Shown one piece after another: positions 31,701 through 40,099 of a stretch of 64,000 nucleotides of DNA; the stretch's first letter is position 1, and every line of letters begins with the position of its first letter. This DNA comes from Theropithecus gelada (taxonomy: Eukaryota > Chordata > Mammalia > Primates > Cercopithecidae). The translations under genes were made by a program, and so were the position numbers. Under the pieces are notes generated by a model, which was given only the letters and a program-made list of their open reading frames with translations, did no database searches and had not been told where the DNA came from. The stretch is from positions 62,802,178 through 62,866,177 of the forward strand of contig NC_037668.1 in the NCBI RefSeq assembly GCF_003255815.1, read 5' to 3'.

Positions 31701-34487
31701 ATGCCATCATTGTAGGGACAAAACAGGATTGCATGTGAATGTACCCACCTCAGAAACAAACAGCCATCTGAGTAACAGCTTCAAATCTTTCTCAGCTTCA
31801 GATTTTTTACTAAGAAGCATATCTACATCAAATAATTTTGCATATTTTAAGCAAAATTGGAAAATTACTAAAACAATTTTCTCCTTTACACTTAAATTAA
31901 AAACTGCCAAAAAGTTTCATCAATCTTACTTTTGATACATTGGATTCTTCTGGGCAAGTTTTTCAGGAAGACCATCTTCATCGTCTAGTTGTTCAAGTGG
32001 TTCCACGATGACTGGACGAGGAGTTCTAGTAACAAAAATGGTTCCATCTTAGCTTTGTTCCAGTTTTATTGCCACCGTCTCATATAAGTCGATAGAAATT
32101 ATTACAATAAACAACTTACGTTGTCAGTAAGAAAACACCTTCACTGCATCGTTCAAATGCCTTTCTTGCTGCTGGCTTAGAAGCAAATTCAACAATGCCT
32201 TTCCCTGTAGATCTTCCACGATCATCCACTATTACAACAGCCCTTTCAATAGGACCAAACTGGCTAAAGGCTTCTTCCAACAGTTCATTGGAAACATAAG
32301 GTGAAAGATTACGAACAGAAAGGGCAGCAGCATGTGTGGCAAAGCGAACTCGAAGCTGTCTACCTCTCATGGGTGTATCATCAAGTTCCGCTTTGGCTAT
32401 TTCAGCCAAAGCTCTAGATTCCTGTAAGTATCAGAGACACTCATGTTAATAACCCCAAAATTGGTTGATGTCTACACTCTTAAATTGTCATAAGCCTACT
32501 TCCTACTCCTTTTCTTCTTCCAGCTCAGTTCGAGCATTACCTTTAGGCAGCACCCGCTAACACGACTTAGTTTACCCACCCTACCCCTCTTTTCTCTTGG
32601 GTAGCAACAATAATGCATTATACCACAGGCATATTTTTCCTGTAAGAATGGTGAAAATCAAAAAGACCAATTTATTCTCCCCAGTTTAAAAACCAAGCCT
32701 TCAGCGTTTGTAGTGACGACAAAAACAAAAACACCCCACCCCTTCTAATTCTACATAAAATTAAACAACTACACTCACAAGCTTAATAAATCCGAATCCT
32801 TTGCCTTTGTTGATAAATACTTCTCCTGGTTCTCCATATTTAGCAAATAGTCTTTTGAATTCATCCTCCGTGATATCAGCAGGTAGATTCCCAACAAACA
32901 ACCGACATCGCTGTGTATAAGTTTTCTCTCCAGGCCTCCTCAAGAGAGACAAGTTGGCTTTAAACCCCTAATGAAAAAGGAAAGAAGTTTACAAACACCA
33001 GAGACCTTTGCAAGTGAAAATCCCCAAGATAGTATTTTCTTATCTGAAACTTATGAGTTGCCTTTCTGTTCCGTTTGGTCACAATCAAGGTTTTACTATG
33101 TGAGATTTCTAACATGAGCAACTATCTTAACACCGAAAAAGGAGCCCCGTCATCCAGAATGCTCGAGAACAGACACTTCCCCAAAGAGCAGACGTCCATC
33201 AGCAACTCTGTCAGTCACATATGTTGAGAGTCCCTAACAAAATCTAAATCGTATTATGAAAATAAGAAAACAGTATTAAGTCCAAACGCCACTGTAACCT
33301 ACACGATATGCGCCTGCGCTTTTACGGAACCTCCCGGTTCTCTCCAAAACAACGCCGCACGCTCTGCACTACGCCAGTTCCACAGACAAGCTACCTTCCG
33401 CAAGGCGGACCACAGCAGCCCGGCGCTTCCTTCCGAAAGAAGACCTCCCCTAGCCTTCCGCCCGCCAGGAGGGCAAGGCTCGGCGGCGGCCAATCCCCGG
33501 CCAACTGACGGGCCCGCGAGGCCGCTCCGCCCCCACGACGGCGCGCGCAGGCGCCCCTTCCGGCGGCCGACAAAATGGAAGCCCAGCGCGGGGGCGGGGG
33601 CGAGGAGGGGGCCGCCGCCATCTTAGGGGAGCCGACGCGTCGCTCCCATAGACACTCACCTCCGAGTCCGAGATTTTCTCCTCGCTGCGGCCGCCAGGCC
33701 CCCCGGGCGGGGGCCCCTGGTGGTGCTGCTGGTGGTAGGGCGGGTGGTGCTGGCGGCCCCCGCGGGGCTCCCCGCCGCCTCGATGCGGCGGCTTGGGGTG
33801 GCCGCCAGGGGTGCTTAGGCCTGGGCCGCCACCTGGCTTCGGCCCGCCAGGCATTTTGCCGCCTTTGGGACCGCCCGGACCTGGGCCCTGCTTAGGCCCT
33901 GGACCCGGGCCCGGGCCTGCCGCAGGCGGCGGCGGCGGGCCTCCGGCCTGAGGAGGTGTGGTAGGGACCCCGCTGCTTGGCGGGGTGGGTGGCGGCGCCC
34001 CGGGAGGGGCCGAGGTGACTGCTGGCGGCGGGGTCGGCGTCGGGCCTGGCCCGGACCCTGGCGGGGCCCCCGATGTCGGCGGAGTGGCAGGCGGGGCCGA
34101 GCTGGAGGCTGGCGGCGCGCTGCCTACTCCGGGAGCGGGGCCGGGTCCCTGAGCAACGACGGGCTTGGAAGAGTCCTGCGGCGGTGGCGGCGGCTGCTGC
34201 TGCTGATGCGGCTGTGGATGCGGCGGCGGCTGATGCGGTGGCGGCTGCTGTGGCGGTGGCTGCTGCGGTGGTGGCTGTTGCTGCTGTTGGTGTGGAGGCG
34301 GTGGCGGGATCGGAGGCTTAGGGCCGCTCTGGCCCGGGCCAGGACCCATGGGGCCGCGATTCTGATTGAGGCCCATGCCGGGCGGCGGAGAACGGAAGTC
34401 GTGGAGGCCGCCGCGGCCGCCGCCTCCTCCCCGCCTGTGGAAGCCGCCACCGCCACCGCCACGACTCCGGAACCGATCCCGAGACAT
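25609..34487 (-). CDS. SFPQ: SFPQ (PSF), splicing factor proline/glutamine-rich: 10 coding exons, 707 codons
   Basis: Nuclear DNA/RNA-binding protein of the DBHS family (with NONO and PSPC1). It acts in paraspeckles, splicing, transcription and DNA repair. Join (minus): 34487-33660, 32967-32779, 32421-32120, 32025-31930, 30822-30626, 30520-30436, 29212-29095, 28411-28363, 28281-28160, 25746-25609. All introns are GT-AG and the frame stays open to the stop, giving 707 residues, the length I know for human SFPQ. Domains: RGG-type Gly/Arg start (9-27), Pro/Gln/His-rich low-complexity region (28-270), RRM1 (about 297-369; RNP2 LFVGNL 299-304, RNP1 KGFGFIKL 332-339), RRM2 (about 371-452; LSVRNL 373-378, KGIVEFA 413-419), NOPS (about 453-534), long charged coiled coil (about 500-600), Gly-rich tail ending GPNKKPRF, the nuclear-localisation end. 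The start was chosen as MSRDRFRSRGG; the frame runs open upstream but that is 5' UTR/promoter. No frameshift or premature stop, so it is a functional gene and not a retrocopy. Confidence 0.98.
25747..28159 (-). other. SFPQ: SFPQ intron 9 (2.4 kb, Alu-free)
   Basis: This is the longest intron of the gene, and no transposable element is recognised in it. Human SFPQ intron 9 is known to be retained in neurons, with increased retention reported in ALS models. The repeat-free state here fits a functional, conserved intron (inference). Retention would extend exon 9 by 17 codons to a TAG at 28106-28108. Confidence 0.8.
28160..28281 (-). CDS. SFPQ: SFPQ exon 9 (residues 622-662)
   Basis: Acceptor 'tgttttctag' precedes ATCCCTATGG, and the donor is ATG|gtaatg. 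It encodes the Gly/Pro/Met-rich DPYGSGG...GSDM segment. The donor is weak (gtaatg, not gtragt), which fits alternative 3' processing after this exon. Confidence 0.97.
28363..28411 (-). CDS. SFPQ: SFPQ exon 8 (residues 606-621, 49 nt)
   Basis: It encodes RERDMRMGGGGAMNMG. The donor is gag|gtaagt, and intron 8 that follows is only 81 nt. Confidence 0.97.
28613..28909 (+). mobile_element. Alu in SFPQ intron 7
   Basis: It starts 'ggccgggagtggtggctcac'. The target 'ttcctattcaa' is duplicated on either side. It is antisense to the gene. Confidence 0.95.
29095..29212 (-). CDS. SFPQ: SFPQ exon 7 (residues 566-605)
   Basis: It encodes the Arg/Glu-rich end of the coiled coil, RQEEERRRREEEMM...SYSRMGYMDP. 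Acceptor 'gtatttctag', donor CCA|gtaagt. Confidence 0.97.
29536..29790 (+). mobile_element. Alu (AluJ-like, degenerate), SFPQ intron 6
   Basis: It starts 'agaccagggttggtaattca' and has both arms with several deletions. Confidence 0.8.
29793..30070 (+). mobile_element. Alu, SFPQ intron 6, tail replaced by an inserted Alu
   Basis: It starts 'ggccaagtatggtggctcat' and stops at 'gggcaacagtgatacag', where the next Alu entered. Confidence 0.9.
30071..30371 (-). mobile_element. AluY-like, SFPQ intron 6
   Basis: It ends 'ccactgtgcccag'. 'agtgatac' flanks both ends as the target duplication. Confidence 0.93.
30436..30520 (-). CDS. SFPQ: SFPQ exon 6 (residues 538-565)
   Basis: Coiled-coil segment DLMRRQEELRRMEELHNQEM and on. 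Acceptor 'ccaatgttcag', donor AG|gtaaaa. Confidence 0.97.
30626..30822 (-). CDS. SFPQ: SFPQ exon 5 (residues 472-537)
   Basis: It encodes the NOPS region and coiled-coil start (KERETPPRFAQHGTFEYEYS onward). Acceptor 'gtattattag', donor aag|gtaaaa. Intron 5 is 105 nt. Confidence 0.97.
31109..31393 (+). mobile_element. Alu, SFPQ intron 4
   Basis: It starts 'ccaggtgcggtggctcgccc' and ends 'ctcgggggcggggaag' without a poly-A. Confidence 0.9.
31412..31686 (+). mobile_element. Alu, SFPQ intron 4
   Basis: It starts 'ggccgggcacagcgcctcat' and has a short degenerate tail 'cacacacacgac'. Confidence 0.92.
31930..32025 (-). CDS. SFPQ: SFPQ exon 4 (residues 440-471)
   Basis: It encodes the end of RRM2 into NOPS (TPRPVIVEPLEQLDDEDGLP to MYQK). 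Acceptor 'tttgttactag', donor AA|gtaaga. Confidence 0.97.
32120..32421 (-). CDS. SFPQ: SFPQ exon 3 (residues 340-439)
   Basis: It encodes the end of RRM1 and most of RRM2 (ESRALAEIAKAELDD to SEGVFLLTT). Acceptor 'gatacttacag', donor AC|gtaagt. Intron 3 that follows is only 94 nt. Confidence 0.97.
32779..32967 (-). CDS. SFPQ: SFPQ exon 2 (residues 277-339)
   Basis: 63 codons encode most of RRM1 (GFKANLSLLRRPGEK to KGFGFIKL). Acceptor 'cctttttcattag', donor CTT|gtgagt. Phase 0 on both sides. Confidence 0.97.
32968..33659 (-). other. SFPQ: SFPQ intron 1 with CpG-island edge and YY1-like site
   Basis: The first 200 bases after the exon 1 donor are G/C-rich. 'gccgccatctta' at 33611-33622 matches a YY1 motif in reverse (aagatggcggc). 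No repeats are recognised. Confidence 0.6.
33660..34487 (-). CDS. SFPQ: SFPQ exon 1 coding part (residues 1-276)
   Basis: It encodes the Gly/Arg-rich start, a Pro/Gln/His tract at about residues 60-105 (runs of P, Q5, Q4), and a long Pro/Gly/Ala/Thr-rich disordered region ending EEKISDSE. Donor GAG|gtgagt at 33659. Codons are strongly G/C-ending and repetitive, unlike exons 2-10. Confidence 0.98.
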
Positions 34488-34580
34488 CTCTGTGGTCAAG
34501 GGGCGGTTGAGGCAGAAGCGAAGAAGACGCTCAGGAAACGTGGAGGCCACCTTGCTTCTCACAAAATGGCGGATGACACA
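34488..34580 (-). other. SFPQ: SFPQ 5' UTR (approximate)
   Basis: It runs from the ATG at 34487 up to the start site expected 25-30 bases from the TATA box. It contains 'aaaatggcgg' (34563-34572), a YY1-type element near the start site. Confidence 0.55.
34563..34572 (+). promoter_or_regulatory. YY1-like motif near the SFPQ start site
   Basis: 'aaaatggcgg' fits the YY1 core and its typical place just downstream of a start site. Confidence 0.5.
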
Positions 34581-34606
34581 GGCGGCGCGCCGCCTTTGTC
34601 CTCTTC

Positions 34607-34613
34607 TTATATA
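34607..34613 (-). promoter_or_regulatory. SFPQ: TATA box of SFPQ (TATATAA)
   Basis: Minus-strand 'ggcctatataagaagagg' sits about 120 bases above the ATG, inside the CpG island. Confidence 0.75.
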
Positions 34614-34653
34614 GGCCAGTGGCACGGCCCCGCCTACCCCTCGATCGACAGCT

Positions 34654-34665
34654 CCAATAGCCAAT
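34654..34665 (+). promoter_or_regulatory. SFPQ: Two inverted CCAAT boxes (NF-Y type)
   Basis: 'ccaatagccaat' gives two CCAAT motifs 7 bases apart, about 40-60 bases above the TATA box. Confidence 0.55.
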
Positions 34666-34715
34666 TGCAATTACTATGCTTGATGACACTAAGTTGCGAA
34701 ACTCTGATCTTTCCT

Positions 34716-34720
34716 ATTGG
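34716..34720 (-). promoter_or_regulatory. SFPQ: CCAAT box
   Basis: Minus-strand CCAAT within 'gggccaataggaaag', about 105 bases above the TATA box. A further 'gccaataagc' lies near 34769. Confidence 0.5.
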
Positions 34721-34779
34721 CCCCTGAGTGAGAGGCGGGAGGCATGGAGGGACTGAAGTTTCCAGTTGGCCAATAAGCG

Positions 34780-35175
34780 AAGAAGGCGTTGACTGTAGAC
34801 CACTATGATTTGTTAGGAGAAATTTGAATGGGTATGCCAGGGCAATTTTCACTTGCAAGCAAATAACCAGGGCCCTATCCGCTCCTGGGGAGAAGCGTTG
34901 GAGGTGTCTTTTCTTTCTTGATTTCCCCTAGGAGCAATCTGCTATCCTTGCCCAGAAAAACAGATGTTTTCCGATTCAAAGTCAGAAATTTAGTGCCTGC
35001 TATCTACCCTACCTAGTGCCAAGTCAATGAAAGTAGAGAAGTAAAATCTTACCTATTTCAAAAACACACAGTCCTAACTGATTTCATTATGGAACCTCAT
35101 AGGAATACAGATTTGTTGTAGCAGTATAAACTTTTCAATAGGCTTTTGTGGGTGCGCGCATTGTTCCAAAAGAGG

Positions 35176-35176
<1 letters not shown>
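34780..35176. other. SFPQ upstream flank, nothing recognised
   Basis: No ORF, repeat or clear second promoter is seen in this unique stretch. Confidence 0.4.
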
Positions 35177-35210
<34 letters not shown>

Positions 35211-35215
35211 CACAC
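35177..35215. repeat. (TG)n repeat with short (CA) end
   Basis: About 16 TG units are followed by 'tatacacacaaacacc', allowing a short hairpin. Confidence 0.95.
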
Positions 35216-35298
35216 AAACACCAATCACCGGAGGAATGTAAATATTCCACTCAACACTTTACGAACAGACTAAGGTACTTAAAAAAAAATTACAATGT

Positions 35299-35437
35299 TA
35301 GCCGGGGTGCTGTGACTCACGACTGTAATCCCAGCACTTTGGGACGCCGAGGCGGGCAGATCACCTGAGGTCGGGAGTTAGAGACCAGCCTGGCCAACAT
35401 GGCGAAACCCCGTCTTTACTAAAAAATACAAAAATTT
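35299..35437 (+). mobile_element. Alu left-arm piece
   Basis: It starts 'tagccggggtgctgtgactc' and stops at 'aaaatacaaaaatt', where another Alu begins. Confidence 0.88.
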
Positions 35438-35689
35438 GACTGGGTGCGGTGGCTCACGCCTGTAATCCCAGCAGTTGGGGAGGCCGAGGCGGATGGATCA
35501 CGAGGTCAGGAATTCGAGACCAGCCTGTCCAGTATGGTGAAACCCCGTCTCTAGTAAAAATACAAAAATTAGTTGGGCGTGGTGGCGCGTGCCTGTAGTC
35601 CCAGCTACTCGGGAGGCTGAGGCAGGAGAATGGCGTGAACCCAGAAGCAGAGGTTGCAGTGAGCCGAGATTGTGCCACTGCACTCCAAC
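35438..35689 (+). mobile_element. AluY-like, fused to an inverted Alu
   Basis: It starts 'tgactgggtgcggtggctca' and ends abruptly at 'cactgcactccaact' with no tail. Confidence 0.9.
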
Positions 35690-35777
35690 TGATCTCGAAC
35701 TCGTGACCTCAAGTGATCCACCCACCTAGGCCTTCCAAAGTGCTGGGATTACAGGAGTGAGCCACCACACCCAGCCT
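35690..35777 (-). mobile_element. Alu head-side fragment, inverted relative to its neighbour
   Basis: 'gatctcgaactcgtgacctc' to 'ccaccacacccagcc' is only the first 90 or so bases of an Alu in minus sense. Confidence 0.88.
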
Positions 35778-35904
35778 GTATTTCACAATCTCTAGTTTCT
35801 TTGAGGTCCACAGACCTTTTGGGGAATCATTCCTACCTCAACATTAGCTCGTAGCTTATTACCTCCTTTTCTGCCTCTAACTCTCTTCATTCAATATCCA
35901 GGCA

Positions 35905-36205
35905 GGACCAGGCGTGGTGGCTCACGGTTGTAATCCCAACACTTTGAGGGACTGAGGTGGGAGGGTCACTTGAGGTCAGGAATTCGAGACCAGCCTGGCC
36001 AACGTGGCAAAACCCCCTTTCTAGTAAAGATACAAAAATTAGCGGGGCGTGGTGGCATGGGCCTGTAATCCCAGCTACTCGGGAGGCTGAGGCAGGAGAA
36101 TCGCTTGAACCCAGGAGGCAGAGGTTGCAGTGAGCCAAGATCGCACCATTGCACTCCAGCCTGGGACAGAGTGAGACTCCGTCTCAAAAAAAACAAAAAA
36201 AAAGA
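35905..36205 (+). mobile_element. Alu, full length, in L2
   Basis: 'atccaggcag' is duplicated on both sides and the tail is A/C-rich. Confidence 0.94.
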
Positions 36206-36435
36206 TCCAGGCAGATGACCCACCCAACACCCTAATGCTCAGTTCCTTACCTCCTTCAATAGTATTTCCTTCTAAGCTGTATCAACCATCCAGTCTCCCA
36301 CCCTCCCCTCATCACACTTACCCCTGTTTACTATTACCAGTAACTGCATTATCTCTGAAATCTTTAGTTCAAGCATTTCTCTTACTGATCATCACTTTTC
36401 CTTCTGGCTCACACAGCATAGTAACCTCATGATTC

Positions 36436-36740
36436 TTTTTATTATTATTTTTTTTTTTTGGGACAGAGTCTCGCTCTGTCACCCAGGCTGCAGTGCAGTG
36501 GCACGATCTCAGTTCACTTTAACCTCTGCCTCCGGGGTTCAAGCAATTCTGCTGCCTCAGCCTCCCAAGTAGCTGGGACAACAGGCACGTGCCACCATGC
36601 CCGGCTAATTTTTTAACTCTGAGTGGAGGCGGAGTTTCACCATGTTGGCCAGGATAGTCTTGAACTCCTGACCTCAGATGATCCACCCGCCTCAGCCTCC
36701 CAAAGTGCTGGGATTACGGATGTGAGCCACCATGCCCTGC
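36436..36740 (-). mobile_element. Alu, in L2
   Basis: A poly-T head runs 36450-36460, and the element ends 'ccaccatgccctgctc'. Confidence 0.93.
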
Positions 36741-36811
36741 TCAGGTCTGAGATATCCAGCTATTTATTAGACATTGCCAACTGGAGACGACTTAGTTGAT
36801 ATATTAGATTT

Positions 36812-37473
36812 TTTTTTTGAGACAGGGTCTCGCCCTCTTGCCCAGGCTGGAATGCAGTGGCGTGATCTCGGCTCACTGAAACCTCCACCTCACGGGTTCA
36901 AGCGATTCTCCTGCCTCAGCCTCCCAAGTAGCTGGGACTACAGGCACTTGCCACCACGCCTGGCTAATTTTTGTTTTTTTTTTTAAAAGAGACGGGTTTT
37001 TGCCATGTTGGCTAGACTGGTCTCAAACTCCTGACTTCGAACAGCCTCCCAAAGTGCTGGAATTATAGGCATGAGCCACAGCACACAGCCTATTTCTTTA
37101 CTTGTCTATAGTCTGTCTCCTCTGTTGGACTGAAACTCTGAGTTCTTTAAGGCTGTGTCACTGGCACCTAAGACAGACACTAGCACAGAGATAATAAATA
37201 TTTGTTGAGTGAATGAATAAATAAAAGCATAATGGTAAAGAACAGGCTGTTTCCATCTGAGCAGGGTATTGTCCCAAGATCTTTCACTTTTCTGACACAC
37301 TTGCTTTTGGGGGACATTATAAGGATGGTGTGAAGTGTTTAGTACTTTCTAAGTGCTCAGTAAAGCCAGGTGAACTGGTTTGAGCCTGTAATTGAGCTCC
37401 TGGTCTCAAGTGATCCTCCCACCTCGCCCTCCCAAAGTACTGGGATTACAGGCATGAGCCACTGCATCTGGCC
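36812..37473 (-). mobile_element. Composite retrotransposed insert: Alu + L2 3'-end copy + partial Alu
   Basis: It is flanked by 'gatatatYagattt' at 36798-36811 and 37474-37487, a 14-base target-site duplication with one mismatch. It begins in plus sense with poly-T and a minus-strand Alu (to 37088). Next comes a 304-bp copy (37089-37392) of the sequence at 40867-41167, then an 80-base minus Alu head (37393-37473). The L2 sequence reads through if the insert is removed. Confidence 0.7.
37089..37392 (+). repeat. Dispersed direct duplicate, copy 1 (of 40867-41167)
   Basis: Both copies run from 'cctatttctt' to 'gagcctgtaat' with only scattered substitutions and small indels. They share 'tctgttggactgaaactctg' and 'gtgtttagtactttctaagt'. 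Confidence 0.93.
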
Positions 37474-37774
37474 GATATATCAGATTTAATATGTCCAACT
37501 TGGAGCTGTTGATTTTATCAACTGAATCTATTCTTTCCCCCATACTCTCCCAGCATAGTAAATAGTACCACCTGGTTGTTCAAAACAAAAACCTAGAACT
37601 GGTCTTTATAAAAATCCAAAGATCGGTTCTACCTCCAAAGTATGTCTTGAATCCTCCCCCTCTACCACTACATCCTAATCTTCTCCATCTCTATGTCTTA
37701 CATAAAGTCCTGCAACCACTAATATTTCAGTCTTCTGATCCATTCTTCATATGGCAGCCAGAGTGTTATTTATT

Positions 37775-38070
37775 TATTTATTCTTTTTGAGACAGAGTCT
37801 CACTCTGTCACCTAGACTGCAGTGCAATGGAGCGATCTCAGCTCACTGCAACCTCCGCCTTCCAGGATCAAGCGATTCTCCTACTTCAGCCTCCCAAGTA
37901 GCTGGGATTACAGGTGCCCACCACCACACCCAGCTAGTTTTTGTATTTTTAGTAGAGAAGGGTTTTTGCCATGTTGGCCAGGCTGGTCTCGAACTCCTGA
38001 CCTCAGGTGATCCACCCTCCTTGGCCTCCCAAAGTGCTGGGATTACAGGCGTGAGCCACCATGCCCAGCC
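37775..38070 (-). mobile_element. Alu, in L2
   Basis: It ends 'ccaccatgcccagcc', and 'tatttattt' flanks both ends. Confidence 0.94.
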
Positions 38071-38079
38071 TATTTATTT

Positions 38080-38697
38080 TAGAGACAGGGTCTCAATGTC
38101 ACCTAGGCTGGAGTGCAGTGGCACGGTCATAGCTCACTGCAGCCTCAAACTCCTGGGCTCAAGCAGTCCTCCTGCCCCAGGGTTCCAAATAGCTGGGACT
38201 ATAGGTGGGCGCCACGATGCCCAGCAGATTTTTTCTTTTTGAATCTTTTCTTTTCTTTTTTTTTTTTTTTTTTTTACGTGGAATTTTTCTCCTGCTGCCC
38301 AGGCTGGAGTGCAATGGTGTGATCTCAGCTCACTGCAGCCTCTGCCTCCCAGGTTCAAGTGATTCTCCTGCCTTAGCCTCCAGAGTATCCGGGATTACAG
38401 GCATGCGCTGCCATGCCTGGCTAATTTTGTATTTTTAGTAGAGATGGAGTTTCTCCACGTTGGTCAGGCTTGCCTCAAGCTCCCGACCTCAGGTGATCCA
38501 CCTGACTCGACCTCCCAAAGTGCTGAGATTGCAGGCATGAGCCACCGTGCCTGGCCCACATGCATCTTTTTAAGTTTTTGTAGAGATGGGGTCTTGCTGT
38601 GTTGCCCAAGCTGGTCTCAAAGTCTTGGCCTCAAGTGATCCTCCAGCCTTAGCCTCCCAAAGTGCTGGGATTATAGGTGTCAGCAACCACACCTGAT
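38080..38697 (-). mobile_element. Older Alu split by a nested Alu
   Basis: The outer halves are 38080-38237 and 38558-38697, both minus sense and continuous across the insert ('gcatcttttt' / 'gaatctttt'). Confidence 0.85.
38238..38557 (-). mobile_element. Alu nested in an older Alu
   Basis: The poly-T tail runs 38248-38274, and the element ends 'ccaccgtgcctggcc'. Confidence 0.92.
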
Positions 38698-38722
38698 CTG
38701 CAGTTATTTAAAAAAAAAAAAA

Positions 38723-38958
38723 GGCCAGGCGCGGTGGCTCAAGCCTGTAATCCCAGCACTTTGGGAGGCCGAGACGGGCGGATCACGAGGTCAGGAGATC
38801 GAGACCATGCTGGCTAACACCGTGAAACCCCGTCTCTACTAAAAATACAAAAAACTAGCCGGGCGAGGTGGCGGGCGCCTGTAGTCCCAGCTACTCGGGA
38901 GGCTGAGGCAGGAGAATGGCGTAAACCCGGGAGGCGGAGCTTGCAGTGAGCTGAGATC
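38723..38958 (+). mobile_element. AluY (Old World monkey type), cut by an assembly gap
   Basis: It starts 'ggccaggcgcggtggctcaa' and runs into N at 'gagctgagatc'. Confidence 0.95.
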
Positions 38959-39318
38959 NNNNNNNNNNNNNNNNNNNNNNNNNNNNNNNNNNNNNNNNNN
39001 NNNNNNNNNNNNNNNNNNNNNNNNNNNNNNNNNNNNNNNNNNNNNNNNNNNNNNNNNNNNNNNNNNNNNNNNNNNNNNNNNNNNNNNNNNNNNNNNNNNN
39101 NNNNNNNNNNNNNNNNNNNNNNNNNNNNNNNNNNNNNNNNNNNNNNNNNNNNNNNNNNNNNNNNNNNNNNNNNNNNNNNNNNNNNNNNNNNNNNNNNNNN
39201 NNNNNNNNNNNNNNNNNNNNNNNNNNNNNNNNNNNNNNNNNNNNNNNNNNNNNNNNNNNNNNNNNNNNNNNNNNNNNNNNNNNNNNNNNNNNNNNNNNNN
39301 NNNNNNNNNNNNNNNNNN
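38959..39318. other. Assembly gap (360 N)
   Basis: It lies exactly between a plus AluY and a minus AluY, that is, inside a tail-to-tail inverted Alu pair. Confidence 0.98.
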
Positions 39319-39614
39319 TTTTGAGACGGAGTCTCACTCTGTCGCCCAGGCTGGAGTGCAGTGGCGCCATCTCGGCTCACTGCAAGCTCCGCCTCCCGGG
39401 TTTATGCCATTCTCCTGCCTCAGCCTCCCGAGTAGCAGGGACTACAGGTGCCCGCCACCTCGCCCGGCTAGTTTTTTGTATTTTTTGTATTTTTTTAGTA
39501 GAGACGGGGTTTCACCGTGTTAGCCAGGATGGTCTCGATCTTCTGACCTCGTGATCCACCCGTCTCGGCCTCCCAAAGTGCTGGGATTACAGGCTTGAGC
39601 CACAGCGCCCGGCC
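39319..39614 (-). mobile_element. AluY (Old World monkey type), tail side in the gap
   Basis: It resumes at 'ttttgagacggagtctcac' and ends 'ccacagcgcccggcc'. A short duplication 'gtattttttgtatttttt' sits in the right arm. Confidence 0.95.
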
Positions 39615-39793
39615 TTGTTTACCCTATTTAAAGGCCCTCAATGGCTTCCCATTGTTAGAATAAAATCCAAATACCTTAGCAAGGTCTACAAGTCCTGACT
39701 TGGTCTGACCCCTGCCCGCCTTCCCAGTCTTATCTCCCTAGTTCCCTACTCCATTTGCACTAAGCCCTAGCTATTCTTAAGATTTATCAAGTA

Positions 39794-40099
39794 GGCCGGG
39801 CGCGGTGGCTCAAGCCTGTAATCCCAGCACTTTGGGAGGCCGAGACGGGCGGATCACGAGGTCAGGAGATCGAGACCATCCTGGCTAACACGGTGAAACC
39901 CCGTCTCTACTAAAAAAAATACAAAAAACTAGCCGGGCGATGTGGCGGGCGCCTGTAGTCCCAGCTACTCGGGAGGCTGAGGCAGGAGAATGTCGTGAAC
40001 CCGGGAGGCGGAGCTTGCAGTGAGCTGAGATCCGGCCACTGCACTCCAGCCTGGGCGACAGAGCGAGACTCCGTCTCAAAAAAAAAAAAAAAAAAAAGA
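39794..40099 (+). mobile_element. AluY (Old World monkey type), in L2
   Basis: Close to consensus, with a clean target duplication 'agatttatcaagt' before and after. Confidence 0.97.

Larger units (their letters stand above)
33450..34650. promoter_or_regulatory. SFPQ: CpG island over SFPQ promoter, exon 1 and intron 1 start
   Basis: Dense CG dinucleotides and high G+C contrast sharply with the AT-rich flanks. Part of the G/C bias is the Pro/Gly codons of exon 1. Confidence 0.85.

Noticed and set aside
24361..34700. Idea that the SFPQ locus is a processed pseudogene
   Set aside because: Ten exons with introns, consensus splice sites, a promoter and an intact frame show the active gene.
34206..34727. 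173-codon plus-strand frame opposite SFPQ exon 1, and other long frames at 33575-33895 and 34124-34462
   Set aside because: They are reading-frame shadows of the G/C-rich repetitive exon 1 (Arg/Trp/Ala-rich nonsense), with no promoter, splice sites or domain.
37751..38242. 163-codon frame and many similar frames rich in 'SPRLECSG...AHCNL' or 'GVQWHDLGSLQPPPPG'
   Set aside because: They are translations of antisense Alu consensus and recur at dozens of places.
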